Assembly (NCBI GenBank): GCA_016342285.1
Contig: JAEINQ010000002.1
Span: 126,001 to 190,000, forward strand
DNA from: Desulfobacterales bacterium
Lineage (GTDB): Bacteria > Desulfobacterota > Desulfobacteria > Desulfobacterales > JAEINQ01
DNA: 64,000 bases
Direction of reading: 5' to 3'
The translations under genes were made by a program, and so were the position numbers. Every line of letters begins with the position of its first letter. Within the stretch, counting starts at the first letter, position 1. Of the stretch, positions 34,751 to 44,080 are shown piece after piece. Under the pieces are notes generated by a model, which searched no databases, was not told where the DNA came from, and saw only the letters and a list, made by a program, of their open reading frames with translations.

Positions 34751-35596
34751 ATGTTTGAAAAGTTGGAGAGGATTAACGAACGTCCAAAACCGTTTCAATT
34801 TTATACCGCAAGTGATCTGTGGACCGATGAGCATACGTCAAAGCAGATGCTTTCTTACCACCTTAATGAGGCCATTGACCTTTCCTCACGGAATGCAGAA
34901 TTCATCAATCGGTCGGTGGAATGGATCGTATCTAAATTCGAAATCGGTAAGGACAGCACAATAGCTGATTTTGGCTGTGGTCCAGGATTATACGCAACAC
35001 GTTTGGCGAAACTGGGAGTAAATGTGACGGGAATTGATTTTTCCAAAAGGTCAATCAAATATGCAAAGGAAGTTGCAATCCGTGAGGAGTTAAACATCAG
35101 TTATGTGAACCAGAATTATTTGGAATTTGAAACAGAAGAACGATTTGACCTTGTGATGATGATTATGTGTGATTTTTGCGCTCTCAGCCCAATACAAAGA
35201 AACGGGGTTTTGAACAAATTCCATAAAATGCTAAAACCGAGAGGTTCGGTTCTTCTTGACGTATATTCCTTGTCGGCTTTTGATCAAAGAGAAGAGGGCG
35301 CAGCATATGAAATGAACCAGCTCAACGGTTTTTGGTCACCAAACAAGTATTATGGTTTTCTTAATACATTCAAATACAATGAAGAGAAAGTAGTTCTAGA
35401 CAAATACACAATTGTTGAGTCTGATCGAACGAGACAGGTGTATAACTGGCTACAACATTTTGCACTTGAGGACCTGGAAAAGGAATTTGTTGAGGCTGGT
35501 TTTCTCATTAAAGAACGCCATGCCGATGTCGCAGGGACTCCATATGATCGAGAATCAAATGAGTTTGCAATCATTGCCACAAAAGCAAATGCATAG
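34751..35596 (+). CDS. Class I SAM-dependent methyltransferase
   Basis: 281 residues. The SAM motif I reads IADFGCGPGLYATRLAKLGV (near 72-91), followed by VTGIDFSKRSIKYAKEV, and motif II is ERFDLVMMIMCDFC. The N-terminal extension (about 50 residues) is not part of the core. The substrate cannot be told. An AAGAAAAGGAAAA tract precedes the ATG. No neighbour suggests a pathway. Confidence 0.88.
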   Translation: MFEKLERINERPKPFQFYTASDLWTDEHTSKQMLSYHLNEAIDLSSRNAEFINRSVEWIVSKFEIGKDSTIADFGCGPGLYATRLAKLGVNVTGIDFSKRSIKYAKEVAIREELNISYVNQNYLEFETEERFDLVMMIMCDFCALSPIQRNGVLNKFHKMLKPRGSVLLDVYSLSAFDQREEGAAYEMNQLNGFWSPNKYYGFLNTFKYNEEKVVLDKYTIVESDRTRQVYNWLQHFALEDLEKEFVEAGFLIKERHADVAGTPYDRESNEFAIIATKANA

Positions 35597-35934
35597 GCCT
35601 GGACAGAACCACCCGTTGCAGTGGGCAGCCCGGGCCAAGCACGGTGACGATTTCGGTTCAAAAAAGAGCCACATAGAGCCCGGGATACCAACAATGGCGC
35701 CGAAGACCCCTAAATACAGCACGTTGCCACCCATCCCCATCCCTATTCCCAAAACCTCAATTGCCCCCAATCTTGCACACCCAACTGTTTTCCAGTATAG
35801 GTGGATCCTCCGTTCGGGCTTTGATCAGGCGCTGCTTTTACCTAAGTTGAGCTCAGTTTAGGTTTTAGGATCTCGGACAGCCCGAAATACCGATCTTCCC
35901 GCGACAAATGGCTTGAATCCTGGAGGTGCCTGGA
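35597..35934. other. 338-base gene-free stretch
   Basis: No gene is seen. 35720-35770 is rich in CCCCAT/CCCAAT steps, like the degenerate patches elsewhere. A GGAGG site at about 35922 belongs to the next gene. Confidence 0.5.
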
Positions 35935-36795
35935 ATGAACCGTTGCTTGAGGTGGGGTTTTACCCTTGTTTTTGTTTTATCGATTGGTGGCTTTGACGTC
36001 AGCCTGGCCAGCGGTGTCGGCGATGACGAGGCCGTGGCGGAAAAACGACTGGGACGCCGTCCGGGGACCGTGGGTAGGGAATTGTTCACCAACTCGCTTG
36101 GGATGACATTTGTTTACATCGCGCCGGGCACCTTTACCATGGGCAGTCCTTTACACGAGCCGTACCGCGACAGCGACGAAAAACAGCATCGGGTGACCCT
36201 GTCCCGGGGGTATTATCTTCAGGTCACCGAGGTGACCCAGGGGCAGTGGAAGGCGGTGATGGACGCAAATCCGTCTCATTTCAGGAAATGCGGGGATGAC
36301 TGCCCGGTGGAACATGTATCCTGGGAAGCGATTCAGGATTTTATCGGGAAATTGAATCAGAGAGAAGGCGGGAATAATTACCGCCTTCCCACCGAAGCCG
36401 AATGGGAATATGCGGCCAGGGCGGGCGGTGAAACCGCCTTTGCCAATGGCGGAATAACAGAGAAAAAATGCGGCCACGATCCCAACCTTGCCGCCATGGG
36501 ATGGTATTGTGGAAATGCCGCCAAGGCCACCCATCCGACGGGTCTGAAAAAGCCCAATGCCTGGGGCCTCTATGACATGCACGGCAATGTTTATGAATGG
36601 TGCCACGACTGGTACGGTGATTACCCGACCGGTTCTGTTATCGACCCTACGGGACCTTCGGACGGATCGAGCCGGGTCCGTCGGGGTGGTAGCTGGCTCA
36701 ATAACGCCAGCAACAGCCGTTCAGCCAACCGGGATCGCTTCCTCCCGGTCCGCAGGTACCGCAACCTGGGCTTTCGCCTCCTGAGGACCCCTTAG
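35935..36795 (+). CDS. Exported formylglycine-generating-enzyme-like (SUMF1) protein
   Basis: 286 residues from the ATG at 35935, with GGAGG eight bases upstream; a GTG at 35926 is less likely. A signal peptide lies at about 1-27. The FGE-sulfatase domain covers about 55-284: MTFVYIAPGTFTMGSP, VEHVSWEAIQDFIGKLN, YRLPTEAEWEYAARAG, GLYDMHGNVYEWCHDWYGDY and GGSWLNNASNSRSANR. Many relatives are not true FGEs. A CSPSR-type sulfatase is at 57024-58451, but it lies 20 kb away, and cytosolic or anSME maturation is the usual route in anaerobes. Confidence 0.9.
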   Translation: MNRCLRWGFTLVFVLSIGGFDVSLASGVGDDEAVAEKRLGRRPGTVGRELFTNSLGMTFVYIAPGTFTMGSPLHEPYRDSDEKQHRVTLSRGYYLQVTEVTQGQWKAVMDANPSHFRKCGDDCPVEHVSWEAIQDFIGKLNQREGGNNYRLPTEAEWEYAARAGGETAFANGGITEKKCGHDPNLAAMGWYCGNAAKATHPTGLKKPNAWGLYDMHGNVYEWCHDWYGDYPTGSVIDPTGPSDGSSRVRRGGSWLNNASNSRSANRDRFLPVRRYRNLGFRLLRTP

Positions 36796-37226
36796 TGGTC
36801 CTATTCTATAAGCACGTTCGCCGATTTTCATGCTCCCACGAGACTCGAAGAGCGCAGAGGGGTTAGATGTTTTCACAGATTGGGAGACGACGATCTGTGA
36901 ATAGACAACTCCGTCAAGGCTTTCTTGTCTCTGGCCGCCGTCTTCGGGCCGGGGATAAACAGGGAAAACGCTGTGGTTTGATATATTCAGAATTTGGATG
37001 GTAAAACGCAGCCGAACCAGGGCTTTCAGTTGGACTCGCTTTGCTCTCCACCGAAGCCTGGCGGTCGACGAGCGGACATTTTTGTCGATCTCACCGCCCC
37101 TTGGCTCAACCGCCAGGAACGCAAAGAAATCCTAAATTCCCAAATTCACATTTCAACGTAGAATTTTCGTATCAAAAGGACAGTACAATAAGCCTGTAAA
37201 CGAAAATTGTAACTGAAGGTATTCAT
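36796..37226. other. 431-base gene-free stretch with a hairpin repeat
   Basis: It holds the diverged paired-hairpin copy at 36871-36953. The rest shows no gene or clear promoter. Confidence 0.5.
36871..36953. repeat. Paired-hairpin repeat, diverged copy at 36.9 kb
   Basis: Hairpin 1 (36872-36901) has an 11-bp stem TTCACAGATTG/CGATCTGTGAA and loop GGAGACGA. A weaker hairpin 2 (36931-36952, GGCC stem) exposes CCGTCTTC. The loops pair in 7 of 8 positions counting one G-U. Confidence 0.6.
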
Positions 37227-37796
37227 ATGGGTGAGGTCCCTACTCTGCAAGATCGGCTGGATGCTGTCCAGGCCAGCGGCATGATTGCCTGTATGCCAAC
37301 CCACAAATCCCTTATCCTATACTACGATGAAAAAGAGCTCGGCCGTATCCCCCTCGACGATGTGACCGATGTCTCGCTTATAGTCGATTCTTCGGTCAAA
37401 AGAAACTACACGATTTTCCGGTGTCTGCTTCTCGGACCGCTGGTTTTGCTCTTTCCGAAAAAAACCATTCAGGAGACCTACCGTCTCTGTATTCAATGGA
37501 TTGACATGGGAGGCGAATACCAATTTACCTATGTTCCTATCCTAACACGGATCATGGCTGATCATATTCTAAACGCCGTTAAACGGTCGCTTAATCCGGC
37601 AGTCCGGCCGGAGCTGGTTCAAAAGATACAGGCCAAGGAGCGCGCCGCCGTCTCTGGAAAAATGAAGCAACACCTATATCCGGTTAAGAACTCGCCGTTT
37701 ATCACTTGCGAGAACTGCACGATGGAATTTAGAAAATCCGACCTGCCCTCTGGCGGCAAGTGCCCCGTGTGCCGCCACTCTCTCAATAGGAAATAG
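37227..37796 (+). CDS. Uncharacterised protein with C-terminal zinc ribbon
   Basis: 189 residues. The first 125 form a probable PH-like or membrane-associated domain (IPLDDVTDVSLIVDSS, then CLLLGPLVLLFPKKT as one hydrophobic segment near 70-84). The tail has a zinc ribbon CENCTMEFRKSDLP...CPVCRHSL (about 160-185). The family is not recognised. It stands alone. Confidence 0.6.
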   Translation: MGEVPTLQDRLDAVQASGMIACMPTHKSLILYYDEKELGRIPLDDVTDVSLIVDSSVKRNYTIFRCLLLGPLVLLFPKKTIQETYRLCIQWIDMGGEYQFTYVPILTRIMADHILNAVKRSLNPAVRPELVQKIQAKERAAVSGKMKQHLYPVKNSPFITCENCTMEFRKSDLPSGGKCPVCRHSLNRK

Positions 37797-38163
37797 AGGA
37801 CAAGGGCAGTTTATTAACCGCAGACCAGTCTACACTCTACGAGCTTCGTCGCGACAGGCACACGCCGATACCCGCGGACTTTTTGGCCCGGCCGACCTGT
37901 CCTGGCCAAAAAGGTTGCCCTGTGGGGCGAGCTCTATATAATGGGAACAAGACAACATCGTTGAGGCGCTATCCTGGATAGCGAAGACAAAACCAACGAA
38001 TATTCTCACCGAGAGGCAGATAATGGGAACTTCAATCACCTGCTGGAGTTTGCAAAATCATAGTGAGCATCGAGACACTTCACCGGACGCCGATAGACGA
38101 CGCCAGGGAGTTTTTACGTTTGTCCCATAAAATTAAGAGGTCCCCTATAGCGGGGAGAACAGC
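37797..38163. other. 367-base gene-free stretch
   Basis: No gene is seen. An imperfect inverted repeat around 37880-37920 (CTTTTTGGCCCGG... and ...GGCCAAAAAGG) could fold. A GGGGAGAA site at about 38153 serves the next gene. Confidence 0.5.
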
Positions 38164-39174
38164 ATGCGATCTATGAAGCGAATACGCTTTGACGAGATCT
38201 GGCAGGAGCTTACCCGAATCCTGCTGGCGTTGGGCTTTGAAGACTCTAAGGCGAAAAGATGTGCTCACATCTTCACGGAGAACACCTGTGACGGCGTCGC
38301 CTCACACGGACTGAATCGATTCCCGCGTTTTGTCGCAGAAGTCAAGTCGGGCCTCGTCAACACCCAGGTCGAGCCCGAGCTTGTGAGGTCTCTTGGCGCC
38401 ATAGAGCAGTGGGATGGAATGAGAGGGGTCGGCCTTCTCAACGCCGAGAAGGCGATGATGCGTGCCATCGAGCTGTCACGTGGGCATGGCATCGGTTGTG
38501 TCGGACTGAGCAACACAAATCACTGGATGCGGGGGGGGACTTACGGCTTGCAGGCTGCCGCGGCGGGATGCATCGGAATTTGCTGGACCAACACCATTGC
38601 GCTCATGCCGCCATGGGGATCGTCCGGGCGGAAGATCGGGAATAATCCCATGGTTGTCTGCATCCCCCGTGGCGATGACCCCGTCCTTCTGGATATGGCC
38701 ATGAGCCAATTTTCAAACGGCAAGCTCGAAGTCCTTCGGCGGCGCGGGGAACAGCTTCCCCTGGCAGGCGGTTATGATGAGAACGGTGAACTCACCACCG
38801 ACCCCAATGCCATCCTGGAATCCTCCAGGGCCCTTCCGATCGGTTACTGGAAAGGTTCCGGATTGGTTCTCGTTCTTGATTTGATGGCCTCCCTCATCGC
38901 CGCTGGTGATTCAACCCGGGAGATCAGTCAGCGCGAGGAGGAAACCGGCGTCTCACAGGTATTTGTGGCCATTGACCTTGTATCGCGGATGGAGACCGCC
39001 AATGTCGACGGAAAGGTGAATGCCATCATTGCCGATTTTCTATCCGCCCCACCGCTCAAGGGAGCCCCGAAGGTGCGCTATCCCGGCCAGGGCATGTTCG
39101 CCACCCGCAGGGAAAATCTGAAAACAGGCATTCCGGTCGAGCCTGAGCTTTGGGAGGCGATTCAGCGGTTGTAG
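38164..39174 (+). CDS. Ldh/YiaK-family NAD(P)-dependent 2-hydroxyacid dehydrogenase
   Basis: 336 residues of the malate/L-lactate dehydrogenase (Ldh_2) family, unrelated to classical LDH. Motifs include CDGVASHGLNRFPRFV with the catalytic His near 48, GCVGLSNTNHWMRGGTYGLQ, NTIALMPPWGSSGRKIGNNP and LPIGYWKGSGLVLVLDLMAS. The sequence is closest in pattern to 3-dehydro-L-gulonate 2-dehydrogenase (YiaK), but the neighbours do not give a sugar pathway. It stands alone before a strong terminator block. Confidence 0.88.
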   Translation: MRSMKRIRFDEIWQELTRILLALGFEDSKAKRCAHIFTENTCDGVASHGLNRFPRFVAEVKSGLVNTQVEPELVRSLGAIEQWDGMRGVGLLNAEKAMMRAIELSRGHGIGCVGLSNTNHWMRGGTYGLQAAAAGCIGICWTNTIALMPPWGSSGRKIGNNPMVVCIPRGDDPVLLDMAMSQFSNGKLEVLRRRGEQLPLAGGYDENGELTTDPNAILESSRALPIGYWKGSGLVLVLDLMASLIAAGDSTREISQREEETGVSQVFVAIDLVSRMETANVDGKVNAIIADFLSAPPLKGAPKVRYPGQGMFATRRENLKTGIPVEPELWEAIQRL

Positions 39175-39241
39175 TGGGCCAGCGAGCTTATGCCACCTAA
39201 CGGAGCGTTACAAATTTCGAAAGAGCATATAATCAATTAGA

Positions 39242-39326
39242 AACCCCGGCGTAGGTCGGCCGGGGTTCCGAAACGCCATCGCCGCTATATATGGCGGCAA
39301 TCCGGCTCTATAAGCCGGCTTTCTTT
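39242..39326. terminator. Three consecutive hairpins between convergent genes
   Basis: Stem 1 is AACCCCGGC/GCCGGGGTT (39242-39250/39259-39267). Stem 2 is GCCGCT/GGCGGC (about 39281-39298). Stem 3 is CCGGCT/AGCCGG (39302-39307/39313-39318), followed by CTTTCTTT. This can terminate both the dehydrogenase gene and the convergent rhodanese gene. Confidence 0.7.
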
Positions 39327-39753
39327 ACTCGACGGGATACCCCGCCTTTTCCCACGCCAGCCAACCACCATCGACATTTTTGATGTTTTTATATCCCATT
39401 TTGCAAAGTGTGCAGGTGGCCAGGCACCCGCGGCCACCTGTCTTGCAGTACATCAAAATCGGTGTTGCTTTGTCGTTAATTTGTTTGTCGATTTTGAATT
39501 CCAGCAAGCCTCGTGGAATATTGATCGACCCGGGGACATGGCCCATTTTATATTCCTTGCTCGTACGGCAATCCAGGAAGACAGACCCCTCTTTGTCAAA
39601 AATTTCTTTGGCCTCCGAGACGGATACTTCACAGATCTGCTTTTTGGCTTCACTGACAATCTCTTTGGCTGTCATATCCGCGGCCAGAGCCACAGGAATT
39701 GTCAGCAAAAGTGCCATAAAGACGGTTGTAAGCACATGCAAAATACGTTTCAT
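39325..39753 (-). CDS. Exported single-domain rhodanese
   Basis: 142 residues from the ATG at 39753, which has GAGGAGGT upstream. A signal peptide ends near ALAAD (about 25). The rhodanese domain has the active-site loop YCKTGGRGCLATCTLC (near 105-120) with the sulfur-carrying Cys first, followed by extra cysteines. CRTSKEYKMGHVPGSINIP is the typical upstream strand and helix. It is probably a periplasmic persulfide handler. It is the last gene behind the multiheme cytochrome in the same direction. Confidence 0.9.
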   Translation of the reverse strand: MKRILHVLTTVFMALLLTIPVALAADMTAKEIVSEAKKQICEVSVSEAKEIFDKEGSVFLDCRTSKEYKMGHVPGSINIPRGLLEFKIDKQINDKATPILMYCKTGGRGCLATCTLCKMGYKNIKNVDGGWLAWEKAGYPVE

Positions 39754-39875
39754 TGACCTACCTCCTCTATCGTTTGGCGTTAACAGCACATCCCACTCCA
39801 TGCGGCAAGTCCGAAGCCTTCACCCGCAAGCACAGATCGCCGCATCTCCACCTCTTGTTCCCAATGGCCACCCGT

Positions 39876-41225
39876 TTAATCTTCCCGTCGTTTTGTTGGT
39901 ATCCGGTCCGATGGCACAATAACGGTTTTGTTGGCATTCAAATACCTGGCTTCCACATCTTTAGCATTTAGAAACAGCCCTGATTTTCCATGGCAGTTAT
40001 TGCAGCTCCTATTCTGCGGTGTCTGCCGCCTGAGGTTGTGTGGTGTTGCCAGTTTCCAGGTCGGAAGCCGGTCAAAATTGGTAAGCCCGTCCTTGACGTA
40101 AAAGTTAAAGGAGTTCGGGTCCACGGGTACATGGCGGACCGGCACATACATTTCCGGCCTTCTGTCAGATCGCAATGGATTAAGTCCGATCTTGAAGTTC
40201 ATCGGAGACCCTTTGGTTTTGAAATATTTGAATCCGCTCTTATCCTTGCCGAAATGGCAGGCATAGCAATTTTTGTAGGGCTGGGAATGACACACCTGAC
40301 AGCTCACCCGGTCTTTATGAATCCAGTGGTTTTTTGCATTTTCCGATTTCATTTCATAGATCTTCTCATGGCAGTCTGAGCATTTGGGTCCGTTTTCCAC
40401 TTCGTAGCGATTTACATATGTCTTTCCGTCTCCGTGCATTTCGCCCGCCTTGTGGCATTTGCTGCATTTAAAATACTTCTCTTTATGAGCGTCAGGCTTG
40501 AGCCCCTTGTTTTTGCCGAAATACTCTTTTTCAATACGGCTACCGTGACACGCCGTACACACTTGCTGTGTGGGGGGCCTTTTCATAAACCGATGTCCCT
40601 CCAGAAGTCCGCCCTCAACCGACTCGGGCCGGCTGATATGGCACTGGCCGCAGCTGCTGTGACAAGATGTGCAGTGAGCCTCCCTGCCGGTATTCACCTT
40701 TGCAAAAACCTCTTTTTCTGTACCGGCACGGGTGTCGATCATTTTTTTAAAGGGTGCCAGACTGACGTGCAGGCTCGTCGAGTAATGCTCGGCGATCTCT
40801 TCGTGACACATACCGCACGTGTCCGAGGGGTCCGGATAGGACGGGTCCTTGACCACACCGGCATGTGCTTTCTTCCAGTCCGCTTCGCCAGGGTCGCCGC
40901 CGTGGCACTCTTCGCAACCGAGTTGACCGTGATTTTCATCTTCGGCGATTTCACTGTCGACAAATATTTTTTCATGCGGAGCCAACGGCTCCACCGCACC
41001 GCCTCAGCCCTCCCCTACGGTTTCGATGGAGGCACCGGGTTTGTCTTTGTTGTCAACGGCAATTTTTCGGGTGATTTCGATCAGCTTACGTGCATTGGTA
41101 TGACAGGTAAAACAGTGGTTTTCTTTTTCGGCGCAAAAGGCCGGTGTGCTGATTTGGAGCAGTAAGATACCAATTCCAGCAGCAAGAATCAAAAGGGTGA
41201 AACATTGAAAGCGTTTTCTTTCCAT
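39876..41225 (-). CDS. Exported 11-heme cytochrome c with in-frame UGA (candidate selenoprotein)
   Basis: 450 codons read as one frame. A signal peptide covers residues 1-31 (ending FCAEK). Eleven CxxCH heme sites follow: CFTCH before, and CEECH, CGMCH, CTSCH, CGQCH, CTACH, CSKCH, CSDCH, CQVCH, CYACH and CNNCH after, codon 74. Codon 74 is TGA (41004-41006), in frame, in the context VGEG-TGA-GGAVEPLAPHEK. No other stop occurs. Reading from the GTG at 40994 would lack both signal peptide and first heme, so two separate genes are unlikely. A hairpin right after the TGA has SECIS geometry. Either Sec is inserted, or a nonsense mutation has broken the gene. It is cotranscribed with a PstS-like protein and a rhodanese. 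Confidence 0.75.
40976..41006 (-). promoter_or_regulatory. Candidate bacterial SECIS element
   Basis: After the UGA, 17 bases lead to a 3-base loop GTT closed by an 8-bp stem GTGGAGCC/GGCTCCGC with one G-U pair. UGA-to-loop distance, stem length and a G at the first loop position fit the known rules for bacterial SECIS. Such hairpins can arise by chance in GC-rich DNA. Confidence 0.5.
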
Positions 41226-41247
41226 TGTTTGCTCCTTACGGATGACA

Positions 41248-42048
41248 TCATTGGATCGGTACCATGCCCCTTCTCTTCATGATTGTTTTGCCGACCTCGG
41301 AAAGGGCAAAATCTACAAAGACCTTGACAGAACCGGTCGGATTTCCACGGGTGACGAAGGAAAATATTTGAGACAGGGGATAGTCCTTGTGTGTCGGCGG
41401 GATGCCGTCAACATTAATCATCTTGATTCCTTCACGACCGACAACAGCGCCCCTGGCGATAAATGAAATCGTTCCCGGTATTTGCTTGACCAGTTCGATA
41501 ATCTGGGTCGATTGGTAGGTTGTATAGTCATATTCGATCGTCTTCATCCGCATGACTTGACGGTGAAAGTTGTTATAGGCACCGGTATTCTTTCCCGGCA
41601 CGGTGAGCACAACGGGTTGATCGTGTCCTCCAAGCTGATTCCAGTTGGTAACATCTCGCCTGAATATTTCCCGAAGCTGCTTTTTGGTTACATTTTCGGT
41701 TACAGACGCTACGTTCACGATGACGGCCAACGCGTCTCTGCAGAAAGGGGTTTCGACATATCCGCTTTCCTTATGACTGAAGTGAAGATTGCGTGTGGTG
41801 CTGGCAATATCGCAGACCCCGTTCATCAGTCGATTGACGCAGGTTGGGGACGGGGCGATAAACAGATCGACACGAATACCGGTCGCCCGGGTGAAGGCTT
41901 CCAGACGTTCGGTTTCAAATGCCTCCGAGACTTGCGCCGAGCAGCTGTATCTTAGGGTTTCGTCGGCATGAATCGTCGGAGACACCGCCCCCAATTGAAC
42001 CAATATTAAAAAAACGACCCATATGATGACCCTGTGCGCGTTCTTCAT
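41248..42048 (-). CDS. PstS-like periplasmic substrate-binding protein
   Basis: 266 residues. A signal peptide ends near 28 (THADE). A PBP-like domain follows: LRYSCSAQVSEAFETERLEAFTR-type start, SPTCVNRLMNGVCDIASTTR, CRDALAVIVNVAS, and VTNWNQLGGHDQPVVLTVPGKNTGA with the anion-binding loop. No permease or ATPase gene is nearby, so it may be a sensor or a partner of the cytochrome rather than a phosphate importer. The pocket looks suited to an oxyanion, but which one cannot be told. It is the first gene of the operon after the sigma-54 promoter. Confidence 0.82.
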   Translation of the reverse strand: MKNAHRVIIWVVFLILVQLGAVSPTIHADETLRYSCSAQVSEAFETERLEAFTRATGIRVDLFIAPSPTCVNRLMNGVCDIASTTRNLHFSHKESGYVETPFCRDALAVIVNVASVTENVTKKQLREIFRRDVTNWNQLGGHDQPVVLTVPGKNTGAYNNFHRQVMRMKTIEYDYTTYQSTQIIELVKQIPGTISFIARGAVVGREGIKMINVDGIPPTHKDYPLSQIFSFVTRGNPTGSVKVFVDFALSEVGKTIMKRRGMVPIQ

Positions 42049-42630
42049 GTCGGTTCCTCCCTCAGACCGCTGTGTGGATAATCAACCTCGGTATACTTCC
42101 GGTTTCGCAGGGGAGACACCACTGTTTAAAAAATCACGCTATGCCCTCAACCTCTTCGGGACAATTCGGTATCTCACTACACCCGTGAACAGGAACTGAC
42201 TGGCGACTGCTATTAAATTCTGAATAAAAATAATTAGGTACGTTTTAAACGCGTTATGAAATGGAAGCTCAAAAAAAACTTGGGCGAAAGAAATTTATTG
42301 ATGCCTTTTGGTTAAAAACAGCAACAATTGTGCCGTTGCCAGGCTTTTTAAGAGGTCACTTTTTATCTATTTGAAATTAATTATTATTTTCAACGATCAG
42401 CTTGCCTTTCCGTTTAAGATGGGGTAAACAAAAAAAACAATATGCATCTTTTTTAGAATACTGAAGAACAAAATACATCTTAAGTCACATCGGAATTCTA
42501 GCCGGTACCGGTGTCAACCGTTGGCAGACAAACAGGCAAAACAGTTGGCGCCGGGCAATTGTTTCACGTTATCGGGGAAGCGCAGAAAAAGACAAAGCCG
42601 CGTTATCCCGGGACAGGAGTCTGTGATTGC
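42049..42630. other. 582-base divergent intergenic region
   Basis: It contains the sigma-54 promoter at 42320-42334. AT-rich DNA around 42220-42480 could be an upstream activator-binding and bending region. No gene is seen. Confidence 0.6.
42320..42334 (-). promoter_or_regulatory. Sigma-54 promoter (-24/-12) for the cytochrome operon
   Basis: The minus strand reads GGCAC-AATTG-TTGCT, matching the -24 (GGCAC) and -12 (TTGCW) elements at the required 5-base spacing. It lies about 270 bases before the PstS-like start, and a sigma-54 activator gene diverges from the same region. Confidence 0.7.
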
Positions 42631-43965
42631 ATGAAACCATCTGCAGAATCTCTCGTGGAAAGATACCAAACTATTCTGGACAGTATCACGGAGGGTGTCT
42701 ACTCGGTGAATCTGGACTGGCGGATTATCTACTTTAATCGTGCGGCGGAAAAGATTACCGGCATTCCCCGTAAAGACGCCATCGGGCAATCCTGTTCCAA
42801 GGTATTCCGCAGCAATGTGTGTAAAAACCAATGTGTGGTCAGGGAGACCTTGGGATCCAACCGGCCAGTCGTCAACAAGCCGGTCTATATTATACGGGCG
42901 GATCAAAAACGTATCCCCATCAGCGTGACCACCACCCTTTTGAAGGATTCCGGGAAAAAGGTTGTGGGCGGTGTTGTCACCTTCAGGGATCTGACGGATG
43001 TAAGCAAACTGAGAAAAGAATTACTAAGGCAGCATTCTTACGAGGATATCATCAGTAAAAATGCAAAAATGCACCGCATTTTTTCCATTCTGCCGCAGGT
43101 TGCCCATAGTCACAGCACCGTGTTGTTGAGAGGGGATAGCGGTACGGGAAAGGAAATTTTGGCCCGTGCCATTCACAACAACAGTCCCCAAAAAAAGGGC
43201 CCCTTTATTGCCGTCAACTGCGGGGCGCTTCCCGATAGCCTCTGCGAGTCGGAGCTTTTCGGTTACAAAGCAGGGGCTTTTACGGATGCCAAGAAAGACA
43301 AACCCGGCCGTTTTGCCCAGGCCCAGAACGGCACGCTCTTTCTCGATGAAATGGGGGATGTATCACCGGCCATGCAGATGAGACTTTTGCGGGTTCTGGA
43401 ACAAAGGCAATACGAACCCCTTGGTGCCACCAAGCCTGTCGCCACCAATGCCAGGATTGTCACGGCGACCCATCGGAACATTGAGAAAAGGGTCAAAGAA
43501 GGTAAGTTTCGAGAGGATCTGTTCTACCGAATTAATGTCGTCGAGATTACCCTGCCGCCACTTGCTGAACGAAAAGAAGATATCCCCCTGCTGGTAAACT
43601 ATTTTATCGACCGCTTCAACCGCCTGACGGGGAGGCATATCATCGGGGTTTCTCAGAAGACGATGGCATCCCTGCTGCTATACGATTGGCCGGGGAACGT
43701 CCGTGAACTTGAAAATGCCATTGAACGCGCCTTTGTTCTTTGTGAAAACGATATCATTCGCATGAGGTGCCTGCCGGATCGGGTGTTGCCTCCCTCGGCC
43801 ATCGCCACGATCTCACCTGGACTGACCCTTCAGGAAATAGAAAAACGTGCCATCCAGCAGGCCCTTGAACGCAATAATTGGAGAAAAGTTACAACCGCCA
43901 TGGAACTCGGCATCTATAAAAATACGCTCCGCCGAAAAATGATCCGCCTGGGTATCAAACCATAG
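42631..43965 (+). CDS. PAS-domain sigma-54-dependent transcriptional activator
   Basis: About 444 residues from the ATG at 42631; a GTG at 42511 would add 40 residues without a domain. A PAS domain (about 12-125) holds a cysteine group (SCSKVFRSNVCKNQCVVRE) that may sense redox state. The AAA+ domain has Walker A GDSGTGKE, the sigma-54 contact loop GAFTDA (in place of GAFTGA), and Walker B LFLDEMGD. A Fis-type HTH ends the protein (WRKVTTAMELGIYKNTLRRK). It is divergent from the cytochrome operon and very likely activates its sigma-54 promoter. Confidence 0.93.
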   Translation: MKPSAESLVERYQTILDSITEGVYSVNLDWRIIYFNRAAEKITGIPRKDAIGQSCSKVFRSNVCKNQCVVRETLGSNRPVVNKPVYIIRADQKRIPISVTTTLLKDSGKKVVGGVVTFRDLTDVSKLRKELLRQHSYEDIISKNAKMHRIFSILPQVAHSHSTVLLRGDSGTGKEILARAIHNNSPQKKGPFIAVNCGALPDSLCESELFGYKAGAFTDAKKDKPGRFAQAQNGTLFLDEMGDVSPAMQMRLLRVLEQRQYEPLGATKPVATNARIVTATHRNIEKRVKEGKFREDLFYRINVVEITLPPLAERKEDIPLLVNYFIDRFNRLTGRHIIGVSQKTMASLLLYDWPGNVRELENAIERAFVLCENDIIRMRCLPDRVLPPSAIATISPGLTLQEIEKRAIQQALERNNWRKVTTAMELGIYKNTLRRKMIRLGIKP

Positions 43966-44080
43966 ACTTGATGCCCATGTCGTCGTCTGCGGACCTTTCC
44001 TCCGCATATGTATCCAGCGCTATGCGCTGTCCGTTGTTCCGAGCGGCAAACAATCGGGGACAAAGAAAGGACATCGTATC

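Noticed and set aside
40994..41003. Separate gene start (GTG at 40994) for the cytochrome
   Set aside because: The product would lack a signal peptide needed for heme attachment, and the upstream frame carries signal and first heme in the same register.
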